Assembly (NCBI GenBank): GCA_035772785.1
Contig: JAOCPU010000037.1
Location: forward strand, 248,001-312,000
Source: Phlebiopsis flavidoalba
Lineage: Eukaryota; Basidiomycota; Agaricomycetes; Polyporales; Phanerochaetaceae
Length of the DNA stretch: 64,000 bases
Direction: 5' to 3'
Shown here in pieces: positions 24,143 to 36,071 of the stretch (position 1 is its first letter; each line of letters opens with the position of its first letter). A program made the translations under genes and the position numbers. The notes under the pieces were generated by a model. It ran no database searches. It saw only the letters and a list, made by a program, of their open reading frames with translations, and had not been told where the DNA came from.

Positions 24143-26891
24143 TCACGCTCATCAAGTCAACCGCCAGGAACACGCACCACGTAACAACCCGCCGCTGACT
24201 CACGGCGCCGTTCGTGCGCCTGCAGCGACACGGAGACGGGCGCACCCTGCAGAAAGACTCGACACGCGAGGCGGGAGCCGGGAGCGCGACAAGGGGCTAA
24301 GACGCACCGAGTCGGGCTGAAGGCGGGGCGGGGTACAAACTTCCGCGTATGCGTGCGGCCCAAGAGAGGTGCGTTTCTCTTCATCGGTGCTAAGAGACGG
24401 GATACTGGAGGAGTTTTGTGTGTGTGCAGACGTGTGGCCAGCGAGGACTGGCAGATCCGCGTACTGGGCGAGAATGGCGTGCACCAGCCGCAAGCCGCGT
24501 GGGGGGGGGGGGGAGCAAGCAATGCAGTCGTCACAGCTCGAGGGCCAACAGCCGCGAGCAGGCGCCCGTAGTCGTGACTGGTGTTCGTAGCTGTTTCTGT
24601 ACATCGCGTCTCGCGGCATACACGATCGATCTGACGGGCGACTAGAGTAGTTCGGAACGACGCGTGAGGGCCTGCGCCGTCGCGTCGGCCGTGTCTGGTG
24701 CTTCGTGCGTGACCCGCACTGGACATAGTCCCGTGCTTCGTCTTCTCGCGGTATGTAAGATCATCATCGCCGTCGCAGCATTCGTATTTTTTTCTTTCTT
24801 GACCGCACGCGTTTATCCCCCCTGGCGATATCTATCCGCCTAATAATCTGTCAAAAGCCGTGTTTTTTCTTGGATCTCGTTACATAACGTATAGAACAGC
24901 TATAACCAGTACGCACTGTACCAACTATATCATGACATCTCTGCTTCTTACTATGATCTTGCTCCAACCATCGAATACTATATTAAAAACCCTTAGACAG
25001 CCCCAGAGTCCGTCCCCACCCGGACCACCCCACCCTGACACTCACGATCCCCCACAGCCCCGCACGGGAACCCCATTACCACCAGACAAGCGCCGGAACA
25101 AACCCCACCGATCAGACCCATTTGCCGACACCGGCAGGGGCGCTAGCCACCCAACAATCAGGTCTTTGACGACACGCTTATTAGCAGCCCACTCCGGCCC
25201 AGCGAATCGCGCCGCTCGTACGATGGCACAGTAGCGCGACCTCCCGGAAACCTGCCGCGCTACCCCTGGTGCGCAGTCCACCCGAAGCCGGGCGCGCGAG
25301 ATGGCGCGCGCCATGTCGCAGTGCACACGTGCACGCCTGCGTTTTTGCAATACATTACCAATAACCCTCCGCGCGCGGCCCCGAGAAGTCCCAGCGTGCA
25401 CGGCGTGGCTGCGACCCCGCGTGTGTGGGCGGCTAAGCGCGCGGTCGCATCGGGGGGTCCGGCGGCCGTGTGCGGTCCAGGGTCGCACCCGGCCGTGCCC
25501 AGTTTCCCTCGGCACTCCGCAGAAGCATAAACACCCTCAAGTGTGGACATACGAGTGTTCTCTGGGCCGTTTGGCTCGCACCAGCGTTCTCGCTTTCGCG
25601 GGTGTGGAGTCGGGCGGACGTTGCGGGATTTTCGTGGCGCGAGCAGCTGGGCTGGGCTCTGCTGGCGTGTGCACGCGACGTCAGCGGCCGCCCTAGAGAC
25701 GTCAGGTGGTACCTAGATGGAACGTGGCGCGTGAGCGAGCGAGTGGGCGAGAAGCCCAAAACATGCAATGCAATTTAGGGTTCTATATAGTCTACGGGGT
25801 GAGTTTAGGACTTACACACATGTGCACATAATGTCTCCGGACGCGGGGCGGGGATATCGAATGCAAAGGTCTATCCATGGGTAATAATACACAGCAGCAA
25901 ACGCGCGTACAAATACAACGGTCTAATCATACGACCACCGCCCAGATGCAGAGAGAGAGAACGAGGATAAAAAAGATGAATGAGGGGGCGTCGACAGACT
26001 CGCGTGTGCCGACGTCATGATGGTACAGGTGTCCCCGGGGACATGACAAAAGAAGCACCGATACAAGAAGAAAAGATGACTGGCGTCCGAGCACGCGTCC
26101 CCTCTCAGATGCCGAGCGCGAGCGGAGGGGCATAGGACCGGAGGGACCTCCTGCTGTGCAAAGGAAAGCCAATGTACTGTCCCGTGCAGACTGGAAGTAT
26201 GACGGGATTGGGAATCGAAGAGCGGCGCGGACACCATCGCGGCAACTCGTCAAGTATCAAGAGAAAAAAACGAGAAGAGAGATACCAGTTCATGATGTGC
26301 AAACCAGACGATGCAGCTCCCGTGGCGAGCACGACTGAGAGGCACCTCCAGGGGCGCGGGAAGGACCGCACGTGCGAGGACCTCGAGCGTGCGAACCGCC
26401 CCCAGCGTCGCGGGTGTTCCGTTTTCTTGATTTTAGTCCTCGTCTCGTCCCGGCGGAGGGTCACGTCCAAGCGCCCGCGCGCGACTCTCGCCACGCCGCC
26501 ATAGCAGACCGCACAATGCCCTGATCGCGCCCACGCTGAGCAGTTGAACCCGACGCCGCACAGTCCATGCACGCACGCATCGCTCCCGCCACGTCGAGTA
26601 CCGCACCCCACACTGAGTGACACGGGCGGGCGCGAGGATGCATCCCGCTGCGTGCCCAGGGACGAGGCGTACCCTGTGTGCCGGTGCCGTTCGTCCTGCG
26701 GGCGCTATGTCACGCACGGTCAACAGGACGGACGACCACCGAAGACGGGCACCCCCCCCTGACGCACCCTCACCAGAGCGCTAAAACATGCCCAGGCGGG
26801 ACTCATGGTTTTCCGCACAGCCACACTCCATCAGCTGTATGTAGTCGCCCGCGTGCACCACTGCCGGTGCCGTCCGCGCCCGCCTGTCAGC
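24143..26891. other. GC-rich stretch without recognised genes
   Basis: Both strands are largely open because of high GC. A 13-G run lies at 24501-24513. A lower-GC island at 24740-24960 has T-rich and A-rich runs typical of promoters or terminators. I see no protein family. Confidence 0.4.
24501..24513 (+). repeat. 13-G homopolymer run
   Basis: Uninterrupted G run in GC-rich DNA without a recognised gene. Confidence 0.85.
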
Positions 26892-27620
26892 TCAGCATGG
26901 CATGTGGTCATGTGGCATGGAGTAGCGCGAAGCGGGGATGGGTGGGAGTCCGGACGGGCGTCGAGATCCGTGTATGGGCCAGCCCTTGTCTCGTCTGGAG
27001 CTGTGTGACTGGGAGTTGTCGTAGCCGCCAGAAGCATAGGAAGATGAAGAAGAGTACGTGGGCAGCGATGCCACAGCAGCAGATGGATGAACATAAGACG
27101 TTGACGCCGATGAGTTTGAAGACTGCTCGCGTAGCCCACCGGGAGCCGGATGCATATTGTGTATGACTGCGACAAAGGCGATCGCTGCCTGGTTATCGAC
27201 GACAAGGAGGTCGTCAACGACCGGCGAGTGCGACGACATCCGGACTGTATAGAGTTAGTACGGCACAAATGATCGTTGCGGTAGAGGAAGAAAAAGCGTA
27301 CGCGAGGGGGCCGAATACCGGGATGGTAAAGTTCATTGTGCCAGTGATCATGGTCGCTTCCATTCCCTGAGCCGGCGTCAGCACCGTGTCAATACGGATG
27401 GCTCATGCGGCGATACTATCAGGCGAGTAGCCAAGGGACGGGGCGTATCCGACGACGAAGCAGGTCCAACTGTGGGTGCTGTGGACTGTCGAGGGGCGAC
27501 AGCGGAGCGATGGAGAGTCCGTAGATAGTGACGGCGGCGAGGGCGTCGGCGAAGGCCACGGTGGCCCTTTTTTTCGCCGCCGAGGGTGGGTGCCTGTATT
27601 GGATCGAGCAGCACAATTAC
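26892..27620 (-). CDS. Predicted multi-pass membrane protein fragment
   Basis: Unknown family. On the minus strand several hydrophobic segments follow each other across frames: DALAAVTIYGLSIAP (near 27540); MNFTIPVFGPLAYAFSSSTA and TIICAVLTLY (27255-27345); LLVVDNQAAIAFVAVIHNM (27155-27215); and a strongly hydrophobic stretch in another frame around 27020-27100 that includes IGVNVLC and HVLFFIFLCFW. The final segment is Ser/Tyr-rich (SSSSSYASGGYDNSQSHSS) with a stop at 26892-26894. Together they look like the C-terminal half of a polytopic membrane protein with a cytosolic Ser-rich tail. Frame breaks prevent a clean model; upstream exons may continue beyond 27620. No transporter or receptor signature is recognised. 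Confidence 0.38.
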
Positions 27621-28010
27621 AATTATGACAAAATAAACATGCTTCATTTGCATACATGGCAATTCAATAAACTTAAACATCAATCCAAATTTTGGAGAGC
27701 GGGCGTGAGCGGGCTCGGACTTTACGCGATCGGGACACGTCAAGCTGGAACTAGTGCAGCGTAGGTTTCTTTTCGGCTCAGGGGCCCGATGGCTCGCTCC
27801 GTTCCAGTTGACGTTTTGGTGGCTGCAGGGTCGCGAACAGCGTTTGTGCATGGTGATATGGATCGAGGCGGAAGACGGTCATCATGCGGCGCATCTCCTT
27901 TGGTCGCTTGGGTGGCGCGTAGCGGTACCTCGGTCATGCTGGAAAAGGCTGGGAAAGGCTGGGCGCCTGTCGGCTGGGGGCTGATGTGGCGGGCACCTCG
28001 AAGATGAAGT

Positions 28011-28904
28011 CTATGCCTGAGTGTCTTCTTGCTTGACCGCAGGCTTCGGGCGCGCGCTCTCTGGCTCGGGGGACGTGAGCGGGGATTCTGGCGTTTTCGA
28101 CGGAACGTCAAAGTGATAGAGATCGTGTGGTGACCCACGCGTTCGCGGTGTCGTACCGGCGGGGTTGCTGGGTCGTGGAGGAGGGTGGAGGACGAGGAAC
28201 GAGGCTGAGCAGCGCCGCGAGTCATGGAGGATGGCGGACTGCGAGGTAAGATGGCCGTCGAGAGAGAGGTAGTCGCCAAAGGAGTTGTCCCAGGCAGAGG
28301 CGGGTAAGCGAGGATATGGGTCATTCCGAGAAAGAGAAAGGCAATCCGGGAGCAGAAACGGGGTGGGTGCAGACATTCTGCCAGGGTCGGTGGGCCAGGT
28401 ATATGAAACGTCTCGCCCACGAACCCTCGCTGCAGCTTCCAACATCCTGTGATACACCAATATTCTGCTGCGAGTCTCCCTAATCCGGAAAACCCATTCT
28501 TGATGAGATCCGCAAAACAGAACCAAACAGGCTGCAACAACGCGCGCGTCTAGGCACTCGAGTGCAAGGTCAGACCCCTCGCTGGCTTGCGAGCGTATGT
28601 GCGTACGTAAAACAGCAGCGGGTTGTGCCAACCCCAGGGGCACGACGGTGGGAGTGTTCGCTGCCCGGTTCCGCTCAGCGATCCCCTCACTTCCAAACCC
28701 TGGGCTGCACCTGCATACTGCCCGACGGCGATCCCGGCTAGCAGCTCGAACTCGAGGGCCTCCCGCGCGTAGGGGCCTGCAGCGCCCAGCATGTGTTGGG
28801 CCGGTGACCTCTCTGCAAATCATGACACGCGTTGTGCTAGGCCGTTCATTTGCATCGGGATGTGCTCGCTCCTCGTCCTCCCTAGGACTCCCGGTGGGTC
28901 CCAT
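28011..28904 (-). CDS. Hypothetical protein with Pro/Ser-rich C-terminus
   Basis: An uninterrupted minus-strand frame of 297 codons, unusual in a window where most genes are frame-broken. The N-terminal third is Arg-rich and may be untranslated sequence. The part from about residue 120 on (VVAACLVLFCGSHQEWVF, ILVYHRMLEAAARVRGRDV, then DNSFGDYLSLDG) reads like real protein. It ends in a Pro/Ser-rich tail, SKTPESPLTSPEPES, and KPAVKQEDTQA before the stop at 28011-28013. AVKQED matches the psi-K-x-E sumoylation consensus. No family recognised; it may be the upstream part of the membrane protein gene at 26.9-27.6 kb, though the stop argues for a separate unit. Confidence 0.35.
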   Translation of the reverse strand: MGPTGSPREDEERAHPDANERPSTTRVMICREVTGPTHAGRCRPLRAGGPRVRAASRDRRRAVCRCSPGFGSEGIAERNRAANTPTVVPLGLAQPAAVLRTHIRSQASEGSDLALECLDARVVAACLVLFCGSHQEWVFRIRETRSRILVYHRMLEAAARVRGRDVSYTWPTDPGRMSAPTPFLLPDCLSLSRNDPYPRLPASAWDNSFGDYLSLDGHLTSQSAILHDSRRCSASFLVLHPPPRPSNPAGTTPRTRGSPHDLYHFDVPSKTPESPLTSPEPESARPKPAVKQEDTQA

Positions 28905-31900
28905 CCTTGTTCTCTATTCATTTCGCGACACCCTCTCTCCATTTGTCGGCACATCTCTGCCCAAACACGTCCATCTCAACCTGCATGCCGCACCCGCCAC
29001 ACCCGCCATGTTCAACGCATCGCCTCGCCACGGACTGGCCTGGTGCTCCTCTGTCTACTTCGACGCACCCAAACCTTCCCCGCCAGCGACCCCGTCATGT
29101 GCAATCTTGCGACTTCCGATCTGTTGCCATGTGCCTCGCGATCTATGCCAGATCTCGTCTCAAACGGCCTTCAAACATGACTCACCGCCTCCTTGACTTT
29201 GGGTCGTAGGTGTGGGATAGCGAACCCCCCGTGGTCACTCTCGCCTCCCGCCGTCGGCTCCAGCAGATGCTGCCTTTTCACGGACCAGGAAACAGCAGCC
29301 CACTAGCTTGCTCGCACGGCCGCCATCGTATGCCGCCACACACGGTGATCTGGACAACAAAAGGCCTCGCGCGCCGTGAGTCAGCCACTTGTTTCTGTGA
29401 TGCGTGCGCAGGAGCCGGGTTGCCAACCATGGCCGCCGAGACTCGTCGGGCCAAACTCCGCTGAGCGTGACACGGCCCGCAAGCTCCCTGTAGCCACAAC
29501 GTTCGGAACCCCAGCACGCCCCAGGGATCGTCTCGCGAACCGCTGCGCCTTTGGTCGACCTCTGCTGCCACGCCCGCGCGCCGCGTCATCCGTGGTGCGG
29601 GCCTCTGCTATCTCCACACCATGACCTCGCAGGCGCCCGTCGTCCGCAGATCTTGGCCTCCTCGCCGCCAACATGTCGGTGTGTTGTCATCTCCTGCGCG
29701 AGATCCCAACAGGCGGCACGCACGGTCAGTGTCTCTTCTCATTCATCTCTCTGACGTGTAATTAGCCCCACCATACAGTACTGCTGGGGACTGGATTACT
29801 CGCGTTCTCGTGACAGAGTTCTGGGGACGGTCTGCGTGTCTCTATTCTCAGCCGCACCCCCCTCTGCATGACTGTCGCCACCTGAGCAATGAACAGCGTT
29901 CCCGCATGCTCCTGCGCTCTGCTTCTCTGCACCGACTTGTCGCCTGAACGACTTTGCGCTCGGCGTTTGCGCCCTTTCGCGCCAGCAGGCACACCGCTCC
30001 CCTCCCCCCGAGTACGACTATCAACGCCCCCTAGGCAGCCGACCCGTATTCGCCCCAACCATCGGACCCTTCGGCGCCACCGCAGCACACCACACCCCCG
30101 ACACCGGCGCCGCAACCCTCCCACCCGCTTCGCGCGCCGACTCCACCCGCACGCACGCCCGACGCCAAACACCGCACGCTCCCAACGCAGCTTCCGACGC
30201 TACGTGTCGCGCACGATCACCGACGCCCCCTCCCCATCAGACCTACATCGTTGAAAATTGCGACAACTCGCCGCCCCCGTCTCCGCACCGCAACGCCCGA
30301 TCGTCCGCTGGCACACCACGCGCGTCGCACCCAACGCACGCACACACAGTTTCACAGCGCACTGGCACACAGCAGCGCCGCGTCGCCACCGGAGGCGCCC
30401 ATGATGCAATCGCAGATTCCGTGCGCGGGCCCGCAAACCGCAACAAACCGACACTTCCCAGCGTCGCGCGGACAGATTGAAGGTGACATATCAGCGAGCG
30501 GTGCACAGCAGCTGCGGCGCGTCCATCAGATGGAGGTGACCGCTCATAAAGCCCCGCGTGCGCCGAACGGTCAGATGGAGTCCGTGCTCGACACAAAGCG
30601 CGTGCGGCCGACGTGTCATACATGGAGAGTCCGCGCTCTAAAGCTTTGTCCCGCCCTCGTGTGCGCCCAACGCAGTACCCGACTGTCCAGATCCTGATAT
30701 CGTGGTATTGTCCAGTGTCGGCAAGGGGCCCTCGGGCGCGTCGGCGCACACCACACTGGACTAGGTTCGTTTTCCGCTTCCCTCCAGGTAGCCAAGCAAG
30801 CGACGCCGATCCGCGCCGCGGACGCCAGCGACCGACGCGACGCGACGTGCGAAAAACGCAAACGCACTGCCGCTTACGCACTGTTTTCTACGCGCTAGCC
30901 CAGCTCCGCGCTCCGCGACTGCCCCTCATGTACCCAGCGCGGCGCCCCGGCCGGCAGAACAAACCAACTGCCACGCGGGAACCATTTGTTCGCCGGCTGA
31001 TCTCCTGTGGCGCAGTGCGTCTGGGCGGGGGCACCAGTGCGCGGCGCGTGCGTCGGCGTGCGTCGGCTTTCATGAGGAACAAAGCGCACACGGGGCAGGC
31101 TGCGGGGCTGGGAGGCGTGTGTGTAGAAAGATTAACGCGGTCGTGTGGTGGGGTGTTATTCGCCACGCGAAGCGAGGCCGCGGTGCTGTGCGGGCTGCGC
31201 GCGAGCTTCGCGACGGCGAGGTGTGGGTGTCGTTGCGCCCGGCGGCGAGATGCGAGCGGGATGAGATCCGTTCGTTCTGCGTGGATGGGGTGTTGATGGG
31301 TCTTGCGATAGATACAGACTTTGGTGGTTCTGGGTATCAAAATCGGTGTGATTTAGTGTCGAAGGCTCGTCGGTAGGAGCTCATCGAATACATCTAATGT
31401 TCTCAGGCGGCGACGTTCGAGGGTTTGGGCACTGCGGCTCGGTCGTATAAGCTTTCCCACGGACACACACTCATGTTAGTGTGTTGTGACTCATACATTG
31501 TGGGAGACTCATAAATTGCATCGAGGGGAGAACTCAGCACCAAATGGGCGCTTGAAACACGCATATCCGCCCTCCCTCGCATACCGAGAACGTCGCACCC
31601 GGACTCACACCCAGCGCGCCGGAGTGTTTAACCCAAGCCACCCCTACTAACTCACAAAGCAAAAACCTTGACCTCAAGATTTCATTCCAGTCAATGTAAG
31701 TATCGTGTGAGTTCATCCCCACGCCGCGGGCGCCATGACTAGTAGCAAGCGCCGCCGCTACCGTCGTCGTCGGCACGGCCTCGCACCGCAAAACTTCAAC
31801 CTCTCCATTCCGCCAACCAATCAAAGCTAAGCCACTCGCCCGAATCATCCAAACATACCCTCTCGCAGTCGAAACCCCGGCCAAGAACGCGCGCAGTGGC

Positions 31901-34900
31901 CCCCCAGAAAAGCGTGTGGCACGCTAACTACCACCCATCCTCCGGCCAAAAACACCACGAACGCGCGCGATAGGCTTCTGACCCGTAAAGCCTATCGAGC
32001 GTACCTGTCGCCCACCGCCCTGTGCAACGGTCGCGCACACGCCACACCAGCAGATCCAGACGCCATCTCTGCGCATCGGCGCGAAATGTGCTGGCGGTGG
32101 CGGGGGCCTACGGCGCAGATCGCACGGGGCAAGGAACTGGGAGGGAGGGTGGCGCTGGTGTTTCGGGGATGGGATGTGAGCGTGTGGCTCCTTTTTTCCT
32201 CGGGAGGTTGGCAGGCGCCGTGTTGGTGTTCTGGCAGATCCAGCCACGAGCTGCTGTCCTTTTTTTTGTTTGTGAATGATTCGTGTTTCTCGAAATTTGA
32301 ATGCAAATTGGACCCGGCGAGTGTGGTCGAGCATCCCGGCCAGGGTATGTTCGGACGATCGGGTCGGCTGCGCTGGCACGAAGGTTGTGGATATCGGAAG
32401 AGCTGGCTTTTTTTCCATCCGCGCGGCATCGTGTAGGTCTCTGTGGGAACAACCTTAGTGTCGATGTCCGGCTGCCGGAGCTGCTGTCGAGGATTCGCTT
32501 GACTGATGACGGCCGGTTGCGTCGCGAAACACAGGGCGTGCGGAGTACGTCCCTGGATCGAGTGGTGGTTAGGTGAGACTATCGAGGGACGAGCGGATCA
32601 GCCCGGAGCCAAGGGTGTATCGAACGCCGTGGATGATCGCTCGCGTCTAGGTAGTCATTGGTCCAGAATGAGCCTCACGTAACGTCACGACCGACGCCCA
32701 CAAAATTAATATTTCTGTCGTCTCTGTGCGTATGGGAGTCAGACCTAGAAGCCAAACGCCTAGAGGTACGTCGCGCTATACTAGCAGCTGTACTACGCGT
32801 CTTGCAAACAAAGAACAGGCTTTGCAAGGTGGCTGGCGCCGGAGCCACGCTGGCGAGACGATAATCGGTGATGCAGCCGTCGGGGCGGAGGCGGAGGGTG
32901 GATAGATTGTGATACCGCCGCAATTGTGCATTGAAAGATAGCCTGCATCTAGCCGGTGGTGCCGTGCGAGGGCGTGCTTCAGGGGGGCCACCCGAGGGCA
33001 TCACACCCACTGCGGAGATCCGCACGAGCCCATGCTCTGCGCGCGACAGAGCACCGCCGTGGTGGCCCGACGACGAGTGTTCGAGGTGTCAGCGTGCAAT
33101 ACAAGGTGTGGCGCCGGCGCACTGTCAGCTGGACGATGAGACAGATGTCTGGGGCAGGCTTTCCGGCGGGGGGCTCTGCAGCTGGGTGCAATCTGCGAAA
33201 TGGCTAGGGTTAGCACCCACGTCATCGCAGCGCGGTGTGGACAGGACGCCTGCGACGCCTTGTTGAAGACGACATGGCACGCCTCGTCAAACACCGCCTG
33301 GGCTGCTTCCCCGATTTCCAGAGGTTGGAATTTACCGCGGCGAGCGTACGACGCGTGACGGCCAGAACGGTGCCACAATACGGTCGACTGCTGCGCGGCG
33401 GCACGTTTCCTAGGCTCCCACAGAAGCTCCCATGGGCTGCGAGGTTCCCGCCTGATGGAGCGGGGGAAGCAGCGGGAGCTGGACAACGGTACACAGTTCA
33501 TTTGTGCGTGAGTCGCCGCCGGGGAGTCCGAGGAGGGACTGAATGGCGGAAGGCCCAGGAACTGCGCGGTGCGAGAGAGACGTCGTGCAAGGGCGGACGC
33601 AGTTGTGATAGATGCTCGCGCGAAGCTGCCTGCGTTCGGCAACTAAGCTCGATAGACTCCAGCCGACGCTACGCTCGACGTAGGATTAATGAAGTTGGCC
33701 CGCCTGCGGACGTAATCTGGCCCGCCAGAAACAATGCCTGGTGGGATGGCACCGAGGCAAATGCAAAATACACGCACACCGACGCCGAGGAAACAAAGCA
33801 TTTGGGTTCATGAATACGCGTGATTGTGCAGCTGCTAGTCAGAGCGCGGCCGAGTTTTCCCATGCACGCAGAGTTATTATGACAGATTTCGAGAGATAAA
33901 GACATACAGTTAGACTTTGGGCGAACTCGTCCGCGGAGAGGCCACCTGACAGCCGTAAGGGGCCAGAAGCGCGACGATCTGCCCCATGCACGCCGTGACA
34001 GCCGTCCGGAAAGAGGCATACACGTAAAGAGCGGGCGAGAGGTGTAATCCTGCTTCCATCCCTATCTTCTAGGGAGCATCACTGCATCACAACAAGGTTT
34101 GTGTTTCCCAACCCAACCGGCGGCATCAAATCGTAGCTGGCTGCATACGTACCTGGCGCGTCTCAGCAGCTAGGTCCATGGCCACTCGCCCGCCTCGAGG
34201 CTACTTACAGCATGCGTCTCCCGCCGGCCAGCGCCGACGACGCGGCCCACCGACCGCCCTGTCCACCACCAGACACATGCCCTTCGCACACCCTGGCTGC
34301 TCTCCCGATCAAGCCCGCCGCAACCCCACCCGACACAGCGTCCCACCGCCACACCAGCGTACACCTCCTCGCCCATCCTCGGACACCCCAAACCACAGCA
34401 CGCCCGCGAGACGCCCGCCCGGCGGAAAAACTGCTCGCACAACTACACCGCCGCCACACGTGTTCCTATGTGTACTTGCCCGCCCGTGCGACCAACAGTA
34501 TACGTCCGCGCGCGTCTGGCGACTATGCAGTCACCCCAGGACGCCGTGAGCGAGGCGAGACACAGCGCAACCGTGTGCGATGCGTCAAAGTGCAGCAGAT
34601 CCCTGACCTACCGACACCACGGCGTCCGAACCATCTCTGCACGAGATGCGGGCACACGCATGTCCCCTGCTGAGAGACCGAGAAAAAGACTCTGAGCACG
34701 CAGGTCATGCGGACACGCGCAGCGAGATTGAACCTACAGACAGAGTGGTCCCCACCGTCCGGAAGCGCCCATTCCGTACCCGACACACGTGAACGACCAC
34801 ACCGCCAGCCGCTGGACGTGCGGTTCCGATTGCGCCCAGCGCTGTATGTTCGTCATCAGGTTGCCTTCGATGATCGTCCCCAGTCGGATTCAATCGTTTA

Positions 34901-36071
34901 GTATGCACTATACATAAGTTGTGCCCTTTGACCATCCTGTATAAGTCGGTAACATGACCATACCACCACGCGGCGAGGGGTGCGTACGCAGGAGTCGTGC
35001 TCCAGCACTGAAGAGACAGCGCTGCATGTCCCAGCACGCACGAGCATCGACGATCACCTGCCCGCGCATCGCCCGGGGGCCTACGTATCAGCCTTTTCTC
35101 TGTCACGTGGCCGACTGGGTTGACATGGCTGAAAGCCAGCGCGCCAACAGACCGATCCTTGCGCACGAGGCGAGTCCAGCCCTCACTGCCTCGCATCGCG
35201 CTCCGGCAGAGCCTTAGCAGGAAGTTGGATGGCATGAGAAACATCCGTAGGTTGGTCGGCCTACACAACGGTATATGAACTGTAGGCCAGGGCGCAACGG
35301 CTATGGTTATTCGCCCACGTTTGACAAGCCGCCGACCGGGACGGACCACCGAGGGGGTTACCTTGCCATTCCTGTCGCTGGCGATCAGCGTGAGTTTCGT
35401 CTGGCCGAAGGAGGATATGGCGTGCGTACCTTGCGGTAGCAGTGTCAGACTAGAGGGCCATAGGAATTCGAACTGTATCGTCTAGCTCTTCGTCGCCAAA
35501 AGCAGTCGTAGGCACGACAGTCACGCACGAGCACAGCTTCAAGCCACGAGCACTCGTCCATGTGTTTGCAACCCGAACTGCAAAGCTCAAACCAGATTGC
35601 TTACCGCCTGGCGCAATCTTCCGCGGTCAGAGGGCGAGCGCTTTACCCGTAGGATTCACAAAGGGAAGGTGAAAGTAGTGTGTGTATTACTGAGTGACAG
35701 TACATCAGACAAGCAGGCACGATACATTGCAAATTCCAGCACACAAAAATCCGTCGGAGGTGACTCTACGAGCCGCCGCGAGCTTCTCATCTCCCGAGCA
35801 TTCCTCGGTACCCGACACCTCTTTCTTCCCCACGTGGCGTCAACGTCGCTTACGACGCGCGCTCGTGACCGTAATACCGCCCTGCTCGTTTTCACATGCC
35901 CGCGGCCTCCCACCATCGCCTTCCACCGCCATGCAAGGGCCCCAGGATCCGGGCGCACGCCGGGCCTCTGCCCTTCTCTGCCTCCTACAATCACCTGTGC
36001 TCGCACCCCGCAGATATATACCCCCGCCCCCCGGTCTCTGTGCGCCATTTTGACTTGAAGACGACGACACC
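28905..36071. other. 7-kb GC-rich region with no recognised gene
   Basis: I see no supported gene here. Both strands hold many overlapping frames of 60-230 codons with Arg, Ala, Pro and Cys-rich composition and no motif. Lower-GC islands with T-runs lie near 31380-31520, 32240-32300 and 34890-34960. No terminal repeats, transposase or reverse transcriptase motifs were found. Confidence 0.4.

Noticed and set aside
24619..24645. A frame ending YTIDLTGD and stop, resembling the DUF7918 family C-terminus
   Set aside because: None of the other family blocks lie upstream within 1.5 kb and the surrounding frame is GC-rich shadow sequence; probably chance.
33235..33813. Plus-strand frame of 192 codons
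   Set aside because: Arg-rich, no family motif, and a minus-strand frame of similar length overlaps it.
28905..36071. Possible decayed transposon in the gene-poor block
   Set aside because: No terminal repeats, target-site duplications, reverse transcriptase or transposase motifs could be found by eye.
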